64,000 nucleotides of DNA from Dendrocalamus latiflorus (GCA_017311315.1 CM029640.1:29627917-29691916); one strand, 5' to 3'. Positions 1 through 11,605 are shown, numbered from the stretch's first letter. Made by a program: numbers and translations. The notes: generated by a model not told the origin, from the sequence alone.

Positions 1-329
1 CGGTCTCCGGCCTCCGCGCTCCCCTACGCTTGGCCCTCTCTCTCCTTCCCAGACTCCTTTCAACTCGTCGCCGCGCCTCGGCTCCTCCTCACGCCGCTGC
101 GTCGCACCGGTGCGGCTTCCCCCTCTCCTGCGCCTCCTTGCCCGTCGGCGCTGCTTGGTGAGTCACGGCCCGGCCGCTCCCTCCTTGCCGCTCGGCGCCA
201 CCCGGTGAGCTATGGCCAGATCCGGCCGATCTGGTGCTTTTTCCCCATATCCTACCCTGATCTATCGGTAGCTGGGGGCTCGGCCGGCGCCCGGCGGTCG
301 CATGCAGCCGCCGTCCTCGTCGGTATTCG
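1..329 (+). other. GC-rich possible first exon (5' UTR) cut by the window edge
   Basis: The first 329 bases are C-rich and pyrimidine-rich, like the 5' leader of a grass gene. They end in a good splice donor (TATTCG|GTAAGC at 329/330), after which composition drops at once to an AT-rich, intron-like stretch. No long reading frame is present, so this would be untranslated leader or a short N-terminal piece. It could equally be the captured interior of the hAT-like element whose end lies at about 847. Confidence 0.22.
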
Positions 330-689
330 GTAAGCCTCTTCTCCCCTCTTCTACCTCTGGTGTCTGGTGATATGCTTGGATTGGTTCCATGTGTTCTACT
401 GAGGATGGATGCTTATGGTTTCTAGTTCAATGTTGGCTATAATGGATGAATGTAGTACATGGATGGTGATTTGTGGGGTTTACTTTTACTGGTGATTGCG
501 AGAAGGGTTAGGGTTTGGGGCTGGTGGTGGTCGCTTGCTTGCGGTGGGGTGGTCGCCTGGCGATGACTCCCTCCTGGGGTGGACTGATTAGGCTTGCGGT
601 TTGACTTCTACCGCCGCAGCGCCGCTCCCTGTCGTCTGGCTCCCGTCGGCTTGCCGTGCCTTCGTCTTCTTGCCGTTGGTTCCCCTCGG
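330..689. other. Intergenic or intronic stretch, no gene seen
   Basis: AT-rich then GC-rich sequence with no frame that looks coding. It may be intron following the possible exon ending at 329. Confidence 0.4.
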
Positions 690-847
690 TGGTTGTTGGC
701 TCGCGAGCCCGCTCGAGCTGGCTCGAGCCGCATCACGAGCCGAACCGAGCCCACAAAAAAGTTTGATACCCTAACCAAGCCGAGCCGAACCGAGCCTCCA
801 TTCCACCAAGCTTTCACGAGCCTCGGCTCGGCTCGTTGCCACCCCTA
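690..847. mobile_element. Terminal fragment of a hAT-like element rich in GAGCC/GGCTCG words
   Basis: The stretch is packed with repeated GCTCGAGC, GAGCCGA and CGGCTCG words and ends in GCCACCCCTAG. The same word set and a matching terminus (TACCACCCCTAA) occur at the right end of the element at 22583-23433, so the two are related. The partner end lies outside the window or is lost. Confidence 0.4.
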
Positions 848-1157
848 GTTGTGTCCACAGGCGAGGTACATATGTAGCGCTGTTCACTATTTGATAGGCA
901 ACGATCGGAACGGGAGATGCTGTGGGGGGATTTGCTGCAGACGTTTCACTTGTTTTTACTTGCATGGATATTAGTTTGCCAAGTAATATGTTTGTCCTGC
1001 TTACCGCTAACTTGATAACTCTCTCTAGTTAAAAGATAAGTGTCGTCTCAGAACGTGTGAAGTCAAAACTATGTTTTCTTTGCCTACGGTATCTTTACAA
1101 ATATTTAGACCAATTATGCGAAAATGGTACAAACAGATATGTCTAGGAAAAGGCTTC

Positions 1158-1502
1158 TATAATATTATAATTTTATTAAGTTATACAACTATCTCTACTA
1201 TTATATAAAGAGGAGTTGGTGGTCGTCGGTGCGTTCTCCTCTCCTCTCTCTACAGCCATCCGATTTGATCTGGACCATTCGACTCCCTCCTCTATCTCTC
1301 AGGATCCAACCGCTCACCTCCTCCACTTTCCCCATCTCTATGTAAAGTTGGCTAGGCAGTAAGTTCCATCTCACCATTTTTATAACTCCATTGCAACGCA
1401 CGGATCTCTAACTAGTATTATAATAAAAATTAATAGTCAAAATTATATTTTGAAGACCATGCCAATATCCAAAATAGCATTTATTTGTGACCAAAGGGAG
1501 TA
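1158..1502. mobile_element. Stowaway-like MITE remnant split by a short Helitron-like insert
   Basis: The AT-rich sequence ends with CCAAAGGGAGTA, the usual edge of grass Stowaway elements. The part around 1416-1500 resembles the element at 18938-19066: both run through a stretch on paired fragments meaning 'other compound, past tense' no product, only the same order of short words ending in GGGAGTA. The left part is separated from the right part by the element at 1192-1415. It is non-coding. Confidence 0.42.
1192..1415 (+). mobile_element. Short non-autonomous Helitron-like element
   Basis: The element starts TCTCTACTATTATATAAAG and ends in CTAG, flanked by host A on the left and T on the right. 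This is the expected 5'-TC...CTRR-3' structure with insertion between A and T and no target duplication. It is 224 bp, non-coding, and sits inside the Stowaway-like sequence. I did not verify the subterminal hairpin. Confidence 0.45.
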
Positions 1503-1526
1503 GTATGTGAGAAATTTTATATCAGT

Positions 1527-1925
1527 TTGGCCAAGCATGACTTTTTCGAGCAAGCCAATTACATTAAGCTTATTCTTATAAGCCTCAGAAGCCCTTTTCT
1601 GTTAGCTTCATTGGAGCTTTTAGTACAAAACTACCTTAGCTTTGTAACATAAGATCAAGAAGCTATATAGCCTAGCTCTTATTTTCGGTTTCTAAAAACC
1701 ACTTTTCTACAGGCACTAGATTTTCTACAGTACCTAGTATTCAAACGAAGTGTCTTTTTAAGATGGACCCTACAAGTTGATTGTAGTAGATACTGCAACA
1801 ATTTTATTTATATTAGCTAAAATCGCGTACAAATCTCTCTCAGCCAAAAGCCATACCTATCCGGCATATAGCTTCAGCTTCAAGAAGCCCTTGAGTTGTA
1901 GTAAAAACTTGGCTAAACACATCCA
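1527..1925. mobile_element. hAT-type MITE, about 400 bp
   Basis: The ends are inverted copies: TTTGGCCAAG on the left and CTTGGCTAAA on the right. The interior shares words (CCAAAAGCCATA, AGATGGACCCTACAAGTTGATTG) in part with the MITEs at 9039 and 9424, such as the 'GGGTCTACTA..TAATTGTAGTA' core. No coding capacity and no clear target duplication. Confidence 0.48.
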
Positions 1926-3277
1926 GAGATGAAGATTGACTTACTACTTGTTTTGTTTTCTTTATTTACGCTAAGCCTCTTTCTTTGGGATAAAATAGTC
2001 AATTAAAGCCTCTCCCCGTTAGTTTTGTAGGAAGGATATATATGTTGCTACTGCCAAAATGCCAAAAATAAACCATTCCATAGTTTGTGGAATCAGTACT
2101 TTTTTTGTTTATGGGATCATTCTTTTGTTCCTCTGGATTTCCGAATGCAACAACATTTGTATCCTACTTAGGTTGTGCAGTAATCTTGACTTTTACATTT
2201 CTATTTTCCTGCCTAAATAAAAAATATCGGCAAAAAGTAAATAATAATTGATATATGTTCACTTCCCCCCTCTTTTAATGGTATTCTGTTTGCGGAATTG
2301 ATATGCATCGCTACTTAACTTTTTATTAAAATTCTGAAAACTATGTAAGGGGCCCACTTAAAAGGAAACAGAACTGTTGAAGAATATGTACTACAATTTT
2401 ATTTAAATATTTATTTAAAATGCAGAAGCCTGCACTTGATAATCAGCAGAAAAGTAAGCTGCAACTCAGCTTAGGTGTTGAACACTGTGCATGCAATCGG
2501 AAAATTAATTATTCTCTGACCTAAAAAAGGAAAAGCAATTATTGTCCAGCCAATTATGAATTATGGTATCTTTTCTTTTTATTTGAATTGGATTTTTAAT
2601 TGGAGAATCCATATCACCGATCTTTGTGTAATCTGGGGAAGAACCTTTCCTATGTTATCCCCTCTGGGTTGGTAGTGCCTTTATGCCACCTCCAAATCCG
2701 TTGTGGCATTTCTTTTCTGTAAAGCCAGAAGATATTGTGTGATTTGCAAGCAACATTTTAAAAGGAGTCCCTCCTTTTATTTTATTTTTAGGGGAGGGCG
2801 CAGGAGTGTTAAACTGTTGTATCTACATGGGTTTCATAATTGGTACTACAAGATGGAAGAGGCAATGCTTACATCTCTCCTATCTGTGTGATTTTGATGG
2901 ATGGATGAATGTAAAGATTTGCACTTACCGAAAGATAAGATGCAGTGAGATGATTAGATGTACATTTATTAAGCAAGGGTCAATAGGAAATCTTTAAAGT
3001 GCTGCTTAGGTCAAATGGGTAAGATCTAAAGCAAGTTTTCATAGTGCCCTTTTCCTTCTTTTCAACTGACAACTTTAGTTCCCCTCGTATTCATTACTCT
3101 TCTTCGGTGCAGACTTGACATGTGCCCTTAGTGCAACCTTTTGAGAACATAATGAAAAGTTTTAAAAGTTTCTTCCTCTTGGATCATTGGTTGCTTGCTA
3201 GAAAATAGACAACCTAGGTCAAGTGAGAAAAAAAAATGCATACATTAACTTCACCTATACACATATACTTCTTTCAG
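1926..3277. other. No gene recognised
   Basis: AT-rich sequence with only short frames and no recognisable protein, RNA or transposon ends. It could be intron of a gene starting at the left edge, which cannot be tested here. Confidence 0.4.
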
Positions 3278-3460
3278 ATTTTGAAAGAACCAAATCTAAA
3301 CCTGAATATAGTGTTAAAGTCGCTGGGAAAAAAAGAAATTCAGGCTGAAAAAGTGAATCTAAAATGTCAAACGTCCCTACCATTGAGACTTGAGAGAGAC
3401 GGCTGCGACTGTAGATCGAACGCGAGAGAAAATACTAAGAATTTTGCGATGGCTAGTGAG
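3278..3460 (+). other. Possible orphan exon, unknown product
   Basis: A block bounded by a polypyrimidine acceptor (CTTCTTTCAG) and a donor (AGTGAG|GTAAAT) is open for 61 codons in one frame, beginning ILKEPNLNLNIV and ending NFAMASE. Composition is lysine-rich and not obviously repetitive. I do not recognise the protein. Without a partner exon or transcript this stays speculative. Confidence 0.15.
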
Positions 3461-3901
3461 GTAAATTGGTCACTTTCTCATTTAGTTTGGCACACAAAAA
3501 ACTTTTTATGTCCTGAGAGCAACGTGGCTGCTTCATGACGCAGCGCTCGGACAGTTTTGAGTTATGAGGGAGGAAGTGAGCACTTCCTCTTTAATGAATC
3601 ATATGATACACCAGCAGATACCAGTGTCGTTGGCGATCATCGCCACTGTTTCCAGAGACTGTTTGTTGGATGGAGATCTCTCTTGGGACCCGTTGGAGTA
3701 TTATTCTCGTCCCCAAGAAAGAACACAGTGAACCTGATGAATATCTAATGCTGTTCATCCAACGAAAAGTCGGCATGTCCATTAAAAAAATCCCGAAAAT
3801 TCGGCATGCAGAATGTGGGGCTGCCTGCAGGCCTGCAAGTCCACCTGCTGACACACATGCAAAAAAAAAAAGCCAAATTGCCTCTCAATTCTGTTTCCAG
3901 C
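3461..3901. other. No gene recognised upstream of the gypsy element
   Basis: Several overlapping short frames on both strands but none with family signatures. It may be the 3' end of an unknown gene that includes the possible exon at 3278-3460. Confidence 0.3.
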
Positions 3902-3906
3902 TTCCA

Positions 3907-4055
3907 TGTAACATCTTAGCTTTTGATGCCTTTTTAAAGCTTTTAAAATAAGATCAATCATTTGGATTTTTTTGAATGAATTAAACCTTAATTGGAATTT
4001 TCTAAAATTAAAATGATTTAATATGAGTAAAATAAACATCAAGTAAATTAAAACC
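3907..4055 (+). repeat. 5' LTR remnant of the gypsy element
   Basis: Starts TGTAACATCTTAG and matches the first roughly 150 bases of the 3' LTR at 6236 with scattered changes. The rest of this LTR and the leader are deleted, so the remnant joins directly to RT-coding sequence. Confidence 0.75.
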
Positions 4056-4099
4056 TGGAAAAGTTAAAATTGTGTTTAACTGAAAGTCGCCCACGTCAA

Positions 4100-4680
4100 T
4101 GCTTCAAGTTAGGAGTTTTATTGGTATGGCAGAATATTACCATCGCTTCACTAAAGAATTCTCTCACATAGCAAGACTGCTCACGCAATTGTTGAAGAAA
4201 GAGAAAAAAATTGCTCGGACGCCAGAGTGTGAGAAAAGTTTTTAGAAACTAAAGGAGTTTTTGACTACTACACCAGTATTGACGTTGCCAGGGATTAACA
4301 AAGTTTTAAAGATTTGTTGTGATGCTTCGCGTAAAGGATTAGGTTATATGTTGATGCAAGACAGAAAAGTGGTAACTTATATTTTGCGTAAATTAAGGCC
4401 CTATGAAGAGAATTATCTTACGCATGATTTGGAGTTAGCCACTATTGTGCATGTGCTTTGGAAATTTGGTGTCATTATCTTATTGTCAATTATTATGAGA
4501 TCTATACATATCATAAGAGGCTAAAGTACATTTTCACTTAGATCGATCTTAATATGAGGCAAAGGAGATTGTTGGAATTGAACAAAGATTATAATGTTGG
4601 GATCCATTATCATTCAAACAAGGCCAATGTTGTAGATGATGCTTTAAGTATATTTTTTTTTGCAATACCATTATGATTAA
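4100..4680 (+). pseudogene. Gypsy reverse transcriptase (end) and RNase H, broken
   Basis: The sequence shows the RT thumb/connection words YYHRFTKEFSHIA and LLKKEKK, then TPVLTLPGINK, the first RNase H aspartate in CCDASRKGLGYML, and YEENYLTHDLELATIVHVL with the conserved ELA context. Frameshifts and stops occur before 4261 and after 4520, and the palm motif of RT is absent. The product would have copied the element RNA into DNA and degraded the template, but no intact enzyme can be made. The + orientation agrees with the LTRs. Confidence 0.85.
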
Positions 4681-5788
4681 ATAAAGTTAGCCAGTTCTAC
4701 ATGAGAAATTTCATAAGCTTAACTTAGAATTGGTTGAAGAAGGATTTTCTAACTACTTTGAAGCTACAACCTACTTTGAATGCTTATACTCGCAAAGTAC
4801 AAATTGATCATGTGAATATCAAAAATATTAAGAACAACATGAGAAAGGGTAAAGCTCCGGGTTTTATAGAAGATGAATAAGGAACTATATGGTTTGAGAA
4901 GCGTTTATGTATACCAAATTAGAAAGAGCTTGAGAAATTGTTAATCAAGAAAGCTCATGAATCTCTATATTCAATTCATTCTGGTAGGACTAAGATGTAT
5001 CAAGATATTAAAAAAATGTAATTGTGACTTAGCATGAAGCAAGAGATCGTAGAGTATGTTGCCTTGTGTGATGTGTGTCAAATGGTTAAAACTGAACATC
5101 AGAGGCCGGCAGGCTTCTTGTTACCATTGAGAATTCCCGATTGAAAATGAGAAGAGATTGGTATGTGTTTTATTACTAGATTACTTAAGACAAATGGAAG
5201 ATTTGATTCAATCTGTGTAATTGTGGATTGCTTGACTAAAATTGCTCATTTTATTCTAATCAAGACTACTTATACAGATGACACGTTGGCAGATTTATAC
5301 ATATCAAGGATTGTTACTCTTCATGTAGTACCTAAAAAGATAGTGTCGAATCGCATATCATAGTTTGCTTCTCATTTTTTGGAGAGTTTTCATGAAGTAA
5401 TGGATACTCATTTGAATTTTAGCACAACATATCATTCTCAATGGATGGACAAACTGAGCATATGAATTAGATTCTTGAAGACATGTTGAGAGCTTGTATG
5501 TTAGCTTATGGAGTTAAATGAGATAGATGTTTGTCTTTTGCAGAGTTTTCCTACAATAATAGCTATTGGTCTAGTAATATCACCATTTGAAGCCTTATAT
5601 GGACGAAAGTGTAGGGGCCCTCTCAATTGAAAGGAGATTGGGGAAGGCCATATTTTTGGCCTAGAGTGTTTGAAAGAAACTGAGAAAAAAGTTTGCCTAT
5701 TCAGGAAAGATTGAAAACAACTCAGACCAAACAAAAAAGTAATCCATATAATCGTCATCGAGATTTGAGTTTTGAACCAGATGATTAA
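4681..5788 (+). pseudogene. Gypsy integrase, broken
   Basis: An HHCC-type zinc region is visible (KKAHESLYSIHSGRTK followed downstream by ALCDVCQ). The catalytic core follows, with VIVDCLTKIAHFI around the first aspartate. The normal SDRGSQF second-aspartate motif reads SNRIS followed by a stop, so Asp has become Asn. A degraded THGQTE-like segment follows near 5445. Multiple stops and shifts are present, and the integrase cannot be functional. Confidence 0.8.
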
Positions 5789-6157
5789 GTGTACCTTAGA
5801 GTTACCCCATTTAAAGAAGTCAAAAGGTTCCAAATGAAAGGAGAACTTGCACCAAGATATATGAGACCATTCAAGATTTTGAAGCATCGAGGAGATGTTA
5901 TTTATCAGTTAGAGCTACCTTCGTCTTTTAGTGGAATACATGACATTTTCCATGCGTCTCAATTGAAGAGGTGCTTGTGTGTGCCAGAGAATAGAATGCC
6001 ATTGGAAGCCATAGACCTTCAAGAGGATCTCACCTACAAGGAGCATCCCATCAAAATTTTGGAAGTAGCTAAGCTTTTGACTAGAAATAAAGTCATCTAT
6101 CTTTGCAAGGTTCAGTGGAAAGAAGTCACTGAGAGCGCGAGGAGGATCTCAGAGTAG
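5789..6157 (+). pseudogene. Integrase C-terminal region of the gypsy element
   Basis: A 122-codon open segment carries the usual C-terminal gypsy integrase words: KGELAPRYMRPFKIL, GDVIYQLELP, IHDIFHASQLKRC and an end region IKILEVAKLLTRNKVIYLCKVQW resembling the tether domain before the 3' LTR. It is the best preserved part of the element, but its upstream pol frame is disrupted. Confidence 0.8.
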
Positions 6158-6761
6158 AATTTCCTCACCTATTTCTTTAGTGAGCTTGAATCACAGGGTT
6201 GAGATTCTGTTTAAGAAGGGAGGTTTGTAACATCCTAGTTTTTTTGTGCCTTTTTAAACTTTTTAAAATAAAAATAGCCATTTAGATTTTCTTGAATTAA
6301 TTAAAGCGTAATTGGAATTTTCTAAAAGTAAAATGATTTAATATTAATAAAATAAACATCAATTAATTTTTCTATTTTCTTTTGGAATTTTCCTTGTGTA
6401 ACAAGAAATTTTTGCTATTTATTTGAGCTCAACTCAATTTATTCCCTTTTCCAAAAATAAAAAATCCTTGAAATTCCAACATCCTCTGTGGGCTGAATCC
6501 TTCTTATGTGGTCCATCTTCTTTCCTTTTTGGCCTGGCCTTTCTCTTTCACGCTGGCCCACTGTCTTTGTCCGTAGCCCAGCTCCCACCATTGTCCAATG
6601 TACCAACCCAGCCCGCCTCGCCTCCGCGTGTTGCACCATTGCCGACAGGTGGGACCCGCAGGTCAGGCACCGTCTTTCTCTCCAAGTCAAATTCTATTTC
6701 CTTCTAATGTTGCAACCGTCATCTCTGCCATGGACTCTGCCTCTGAGCAGCCTCCTCCATG

Positions 6762-6769
6762 TATAAAAG
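6762..6769 (+). promoter_or_regulatory. TATA box of the gypsy LTR
   Basis: TATAAAAG followed by a GC-rich leader, at the equivalent place to the TATAAATA of the related LTR at 35357. It is the likely former retroelement promoter. Confidence 0.5.
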
Positions 6770-9038
6770 CCACTCGAGACCCTTCGATTTGCATTGCTAG
6801 CCGCACCGCCTCGAAGCACTAGGTCGCCACCGTGAATCTGTCGTTGAAAGACGCTGCCTCTATCACCATCTCTGTCGAGCGATTCTGTCATCGATAGTGA
6901 GTCCTGAGTCTTGTTGCTGCCTCCGTCAGGTTCGCGATGCCAAGGTCTACATCGTTGTGCCCTCGCCTTCGCTTGGGTGCCGTCATCTCATCAATTTCAC
7001 CGTAGCCGTAGCACCACCTCTGCTTTGGTCTCGCCATTAGCCGACTCTGACAACCTTCGATCCCCACGTGCCGCCCGTTCATGTCGCTACCACCAAAGCA
7101 TCTAGTTCCACTTCTTCGTGTTCGTCGGGTCATCGCCGTTTGCCGTTGTCATCGTCACTAAAGCTGTATCACCATCCACCGTCGTTCACCAGCATCGTCG
7201 ATGTTAGTAGTCCACTCGGCGCTGAGTTAGCTGTCGCATGTCGCCTCGTGTCCTTCGCATGTCTGCCGCGTCAGAGCCACGTTAGTAAAATTCTAGATTG
7301 GTTTGGTGGGCTTAGTTCACTATGAATCGAGCCACTCATATGTCGACCCCACTGTCAAATTTTCTTTTTCTTTTCTTTTATTTTCTGAAGGGAATATTCT
7401 AGATATTATTCTCCTTTCTCTCAATTTACAGTATTTTCCTTCTCGGCAAATCTTCCAAGAGCCCGTTCTCCACCATGTGAACTCTGATTGATATGAATCT
7501 TCTTCCTAAATTCATCTAAAATTGATCTCTATCTTTCAGTTCTAGTTTTGTTAACTTTGGATTTTATTTGAATTTATTTGCATTTTATTTGTGCTTTCTC
7601 TCCTGTTTAGATAACGGCTTCGAAGGAGTAGAAGCGGGATTTGAATATCAAGGAATGATAACTGAGCAATGCCAAGACAAGTCATGATCTTTGATTATAT
7701 TGAACCTATTATCTTAAATTTAAATATTTTTTATTTTGAATTATTATGCATTGCTAATTTATTACAAATCATTTTACTTGGTAGTTATCAACCAATTTTG
7801 ATTAAATCCCTCCTTTGATAGTTTGAGTGCTATGATTTCATTGTCACCTTAAGATGGTTAATTATCTAGTGATGCAAAAAGTATCTATTTAGGTTGTACG
7901 TCTAGTATGTTTAGCCATGCTTACTGATTCGTTGGGCTCATCATTACATTGATCAATTAATTAATTTTTGACTTAATGAGATATTGAATCATGGTAGTTA
8001 GCCATAGTTACAAAATTTGTGTACCATTACACGAATAGTGTTATTGGTCTTGGTTAAACAAAATAGATTTCACTTGGACGAGTGATCATGTGGGAAAGGA
8101 GGTGCAGTTAGTACATTTGGGATGTGATGACTCACCTGGGTAATGATTAATAACTTAACTTTGTACACCATTTATTTGAGCTTTATCATGTAACCATAAG
8201 TCTAGCATGAGATAGACATGGATAATTAAATTTATGATATTTCAACTTTGGTTTCTCCATTGAGATTAATGTGGGTATTGGTTAGACGTTTCTACATGGC
8301 GCAAGAAGGGACTTTTTGGCTAGGTGGTTAGTCTATTAGTAGTGAAACCTTAGCAGGCAAAATTGGCTTGAGATTGAGTACTGTAAAGGCCTTGTAATGA
8401 TTACTTAATCACATGCCTAAGGAAGCGTGTAATGGCATGATAAGTTGATTATCTCTTGTGGGCAAAGTTGTGCAATCTCTGCAGAGTATAAAACTATTTG
8501 AATAGCCATATCCCCGGTTATGGACAATGCTCGGTGATTTCACACGAGGGTTAGATTTTTAGGTTTCTTCAATTCCTTTTATTTCATTATTTATTTACTT
8601 ATCACTCATTTTTAAAGTGTGTTTTCAATCTATTTATTATATTTACTCTAAATTTTTCATTTATGCAAAGTAACCACTCAAAAATCCTTTGTTAAGCCTT
8701 GCATAATTATATATTATATCTTGTTATACATGACTTGATAAGTACTCTATGCACTCACAGCTATATACTTTGTTGCTCAGTTGCTAAAAGAGAATCATAT
8801 CAAACAGAGATATTTAAGGAGGAATGCTTCAACAACACGTATTAGGATTTTGTTTTTCAATCGATTGTCTGTGGGCATGTCGAATGGCAACTATATTTAT
8901 TCTTTATTTTCGCTGCTAATTTTTGTTTAGGCCTTTTAGGCTATTATTTCAAGCTTGGCCATAAGATCACTACTCTGATAATTAATAAGATTCACTTCTT
9001 TCATAGTTATTCATGAATATGGTTGATATTCCATCTAT

Positions 9039-9253
9039 GGCCATATTCTTTTTAGCTTTTAAAAGCTGTTTAAATGGAATATCTTTTGAAGATAGGGTCT
9101 ACTAATTAATTGTAGTACATACTTTACTGGCTTTATTTATATAAGCAAAAACCGCACATGAGTTTCTGTTACTCTATAATCTCTCACACAAACAACCCAA
9201 AAGTTACAAGCTGTAGCCAAAAGCCATAAGCTCCAGCCAAAAAGAAAAGGCCC
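9039..9253. mobile_element. hAT-type MITE inserted in the gypsy LTR
   Basis: Inverted ends GGCCATATTCTTTTTAGC and GCCAAAAAGAAAAGGCCC, about 215 bp, with the core GATAGGGTCTACTA and the AGCCAAAAGCCATAAGC end region. LTR sequence resumes on the right (TACTAGCGTAATCCTAGACTAG), matching the related LTR near 37702, so the MITE is younger than the LTR. Confidence 0.65.
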
Positions 9254-9423
9254 TATATTGTCATTGTGTGTACTAGCGTAATCCTAGACTAGTCTAGTGC
9301 AGAATACACAGATAGTCCATATTTGCATATTCAGGTCTCGACATTACACGAATGGTTTCTTCACATGTTGCAATGCAGGGATACCACATATTCCTGGCTA
9401 TAACTGGCTGGTTACCAATATTA

Positions 9424-9644
9424 GGCCCTATTCTTTTCAGCTTCTAAAAGCTGTTTTCGGCTTTCCTACAGTAACTGGCTTTTAAACAGAGTATTTTTCA
9501 AAATAGGGTCTACTAGGTAATTGTAGTATATATTGTACCGACTTCATTTATATATGCAAAAACCACACGTGAGTTTTTGTTACTCTGTAATCTCTCGCAC
9601 GAGCAGCTCAAAAGCCATAAGCCGCAGTAAAAAAGAATAGGCCC
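9424..9644. mobile_element. hAT-type MITE, same family as 9039
   Basis: Ends GGCCCTATTCTTTTCAGC and AAAAGAATAGGCCC are inverted repeats. The interior AAAATAGGGTCTACTAGG..TAATTGTAGTA and CTCGCACGAGCAGCTCAAAAGCCATAAG match the copy at 9039-9253. No coding sequence. Confidence 0.7.
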
Positions 9645-9957
9645 TCAAGTTCTTTAGAAGACAACTTCTTTAGATGCTGGTTGAATAAATACATAAAATT
9701 CAAAATGCGAACAATTTCCATCTTTCTTTAGGAGATTCAATTTGTATTTGTTGGACCGAAATGGCGACAGAGGGGGGGGTGAATGGCGCTCTCAAAAATT
9801 AAATTCGCCCCTCAAGTACCCACACTTATACTTCTTCTCCTATAGCTATGAAAACTATGAAGATAGAAGATAAGCACTACTGGAAGACAAGGCAACAAGG
9901 AAAAACCAGATCCAGAAAGAAGCAGTCAAGAAAAATCAATTCAGAGCAAGTCTGAGT

Positions 9958-10205
9958 GCAAGCGGTAGTACCGCTGAGACGAGCGGTAGTACCTCTGAGC
10001 GGTAGTACCTCTTGAGGAGCGGTAGTACCTCTGAGCGGTAGTACCTCTCGAGGAGCGGTAGTACCGCACGACGATCGGACTTGTCCGAACTTTTCTTCGC
10101 TGCCGATCAGACTGGTCCGAACAAAACCGGTAGTACCGCTAGGACGAGCGGTAGTACCTCTGAGCGGTAGTACCTCTCGAGGAGCGGTAGTACCTCTCGA
10201 GAAAA
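9958..10205. repeat. Cluster of GCGGTAGTACC repeats
   Basis: About ten copies of an 11-base word GCGGTAGTACC, some extended to the near-palindrome GCGGTAGTACCGC, spaced by CTCTGA, CTCTCGAGGA or GAGACGA. A looser version (GGTAGTACCG, GGTACTACCGC) recurs in the copia LTR at 44530-44860. The cluster probably reflects local amplification inside a retroelement LTR. Confidence 0.8.
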
Positions 10206-11069
10206 ACAGCAAACATGATTTTCAGGCTGGAACTTTGAGACTTCGGATTTTTGGCTAAAAAGAAGGTTTGCTCTCAATCTTTTTGATCCAAGGCCTTACT
10301 ACAACAAACTAAATAGTAAGGGGACCTTGGGAAACAAGAGAATCAAACCAAGAAGCAAGAATTTCAGATTGTGGGTAAAAATCTGAATTTTTGCACAACC
10401 CGAGCCAAAAATCAAATTACTCCCCAACCGTTGATCCTTTGGCTATGAAATTTTGAGGGTAGCTAATTAATAGCCTCTGGACTCTCCATACCAAATTTCA
10501 AGCCATCTCAACAAGGGAATCAAGAGCAGCTCCAAAACCCTAGAAACTGAGTTCATGAACAGAGGAAGGCCAAAACTGAAATCTGAGAATTAAACCAAGT
10601 TTGCTCTTCGGGAAATCGATCAAATGATCTTGTGGCACTAACCCATCATAGAGCAACCCATTTTGGGCCTTCCCAACAAGCAAGAATTCAAAAATCAAAC
10701 AGCTCAGAAATCAACCAAAAGGAGCAACGAAGAACAGAGAGAGCACGAACAGAGAAAATGAAACTTCAGATTTCCATTCATTGAACCAAAAGGAATACAG
10801 AGGAGTCCCGATGACACGATTGAATACAGAGGAATGATTACAAGACTCTCAATCCATCTCCTCACTCTCTCAATGCTCAACCATGAATGCTTGGAAGGGA
10901 TAAACACTCACTGTTCTATCTAGAACCCATCGATGAAGGACAGAGGGAGCACGACTCTGCCTCTCCAACCACTAAAGACTAAAGGAAAACCACCTCCTAA
11001 AGCCTCTTTTGACTAGGGCTAACTCTAATTCCCTCCAAGTGCTCTAGTGGGCATGCAGCCCCTCCACTC

Positions 11070-11077
11070 CTTTTATA
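11070..11077 (-). promoter_or_regulatory. TATA box of the solo copia LTR
   Basis: TATAAAAG on the minus strand. It supports a minus orientation for the LTR at 9749-11600. Confidence 0.5.
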
Positions 11078-11605
11078 GCCCATGGCTAACGGGGCTCCGC
11101 CCCGTTACGCCCGCTATATCCAACGGAGCCCGCTCCCGCTTGTGCAGCCTTGCGAATTTCCCGATTCGCCCCTCCTGCACCTTCCGGGAAGCTTCCGCGC
11201 TCCTTGCCTCGCACGCCTCGCAACCACCTCGAGTCCACGTCGTCTTCGACACATCCCAACCGTTCTGACCTCAGCGCCACCTGCGCCTAGTCCGGTCCAC
11301 CGTGTCTCGCCACGACTCCGCCTCGACGTCCTGCAGCCACACAGACAAGAAACACATCAAATAGCACCGCTCGATACATAAAAGCGTAAATAACCTCATA
11401 CTTACCACAGATGAAGTCCAAACCTGTCGAAACAAAGGAATATGCATCCTAAGCCCATACGACTAAGTTTGACAAAGTCCGACCGAGTCCATTGCACTAC
11501 GCAACGACTCGACTCCGAACCACTCAAACCAAACTCGACTATCCTAAACCGATGTCAATTACTTATCATACACATGTGATCACCTCCACATGGTTCATCA
11601 GTATT

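Larger units (their letters stand above)
6236..9343 (+). repeat. 3' LTR of the gypsy element (about 3.1 kb)
   Basis: Begins TGTAACATCC after a purine-rich tract and ends CTCGACA. It aligns in blocks with the solo LTR at 34413-37771: the AT-rich start, GC-rich leader with TATA box, a GAGCCCG..CTCC block, AAGACAAGTCA..CTTTGATTATATTGAACCTA, CTCTGCAGAGTATA, GGCCATAAG..AATTAATAA and the closing AGTCTAGTG..CGACA. It contains the MITE at 9039-9253. Short frames in its GC-rich part (6423-7133) are not genes. Confidence 0.75.
3902..9348 (+). mobile_element. Decayed Ty3/gypsy LTR retrotransposon
   Basis: Order from left: truncated 5' LTR (3907-4055), broken RT/RNase H, integrase and C-terminal pol, a purine-rich tract just before 6236, then a long 3' LTR (6236-9343). 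The flanking pentamers TTCCA (3902-3906) and TTACA (9344-9348) match at 4 of 5 positions and are the probable target duplication. Gag, protease and the first half of RT are missing, so the element is internally deleted as well as mutated. The LTR family is the same as the solo LTR at 34413-37771. Confidence 0.8.
9749..11600 (-). mobile_element. Copia-type solo LTR with perfect 5-bp target duplication
   Basis: The 1852-bp unit begins TGTTGGACCG and ends GGTTCATCA, flanked by GTATT on both sides (9744-9748 and 11601-11605). It has no internal retroelement sequence, so it is a solo LTR left by recombination. Its orientation is minus: that strand has a TATA box at 11070-11077, and its end carries the CACCCCCC..TCGCC block seen at copia LTR ends. 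It contains the palindromic repeat cluster at 9958-10205. Small frames at 11047-11381 are within the LTR leader. Confidence 0.82.

Noticed and set aside
9958..10205. CRISPR-like regularly spaced repeats
   Set aside because: Repeat spacing is irregular, spacers are not unique, the setting is a plant copia LTR, and no cas genes exist.
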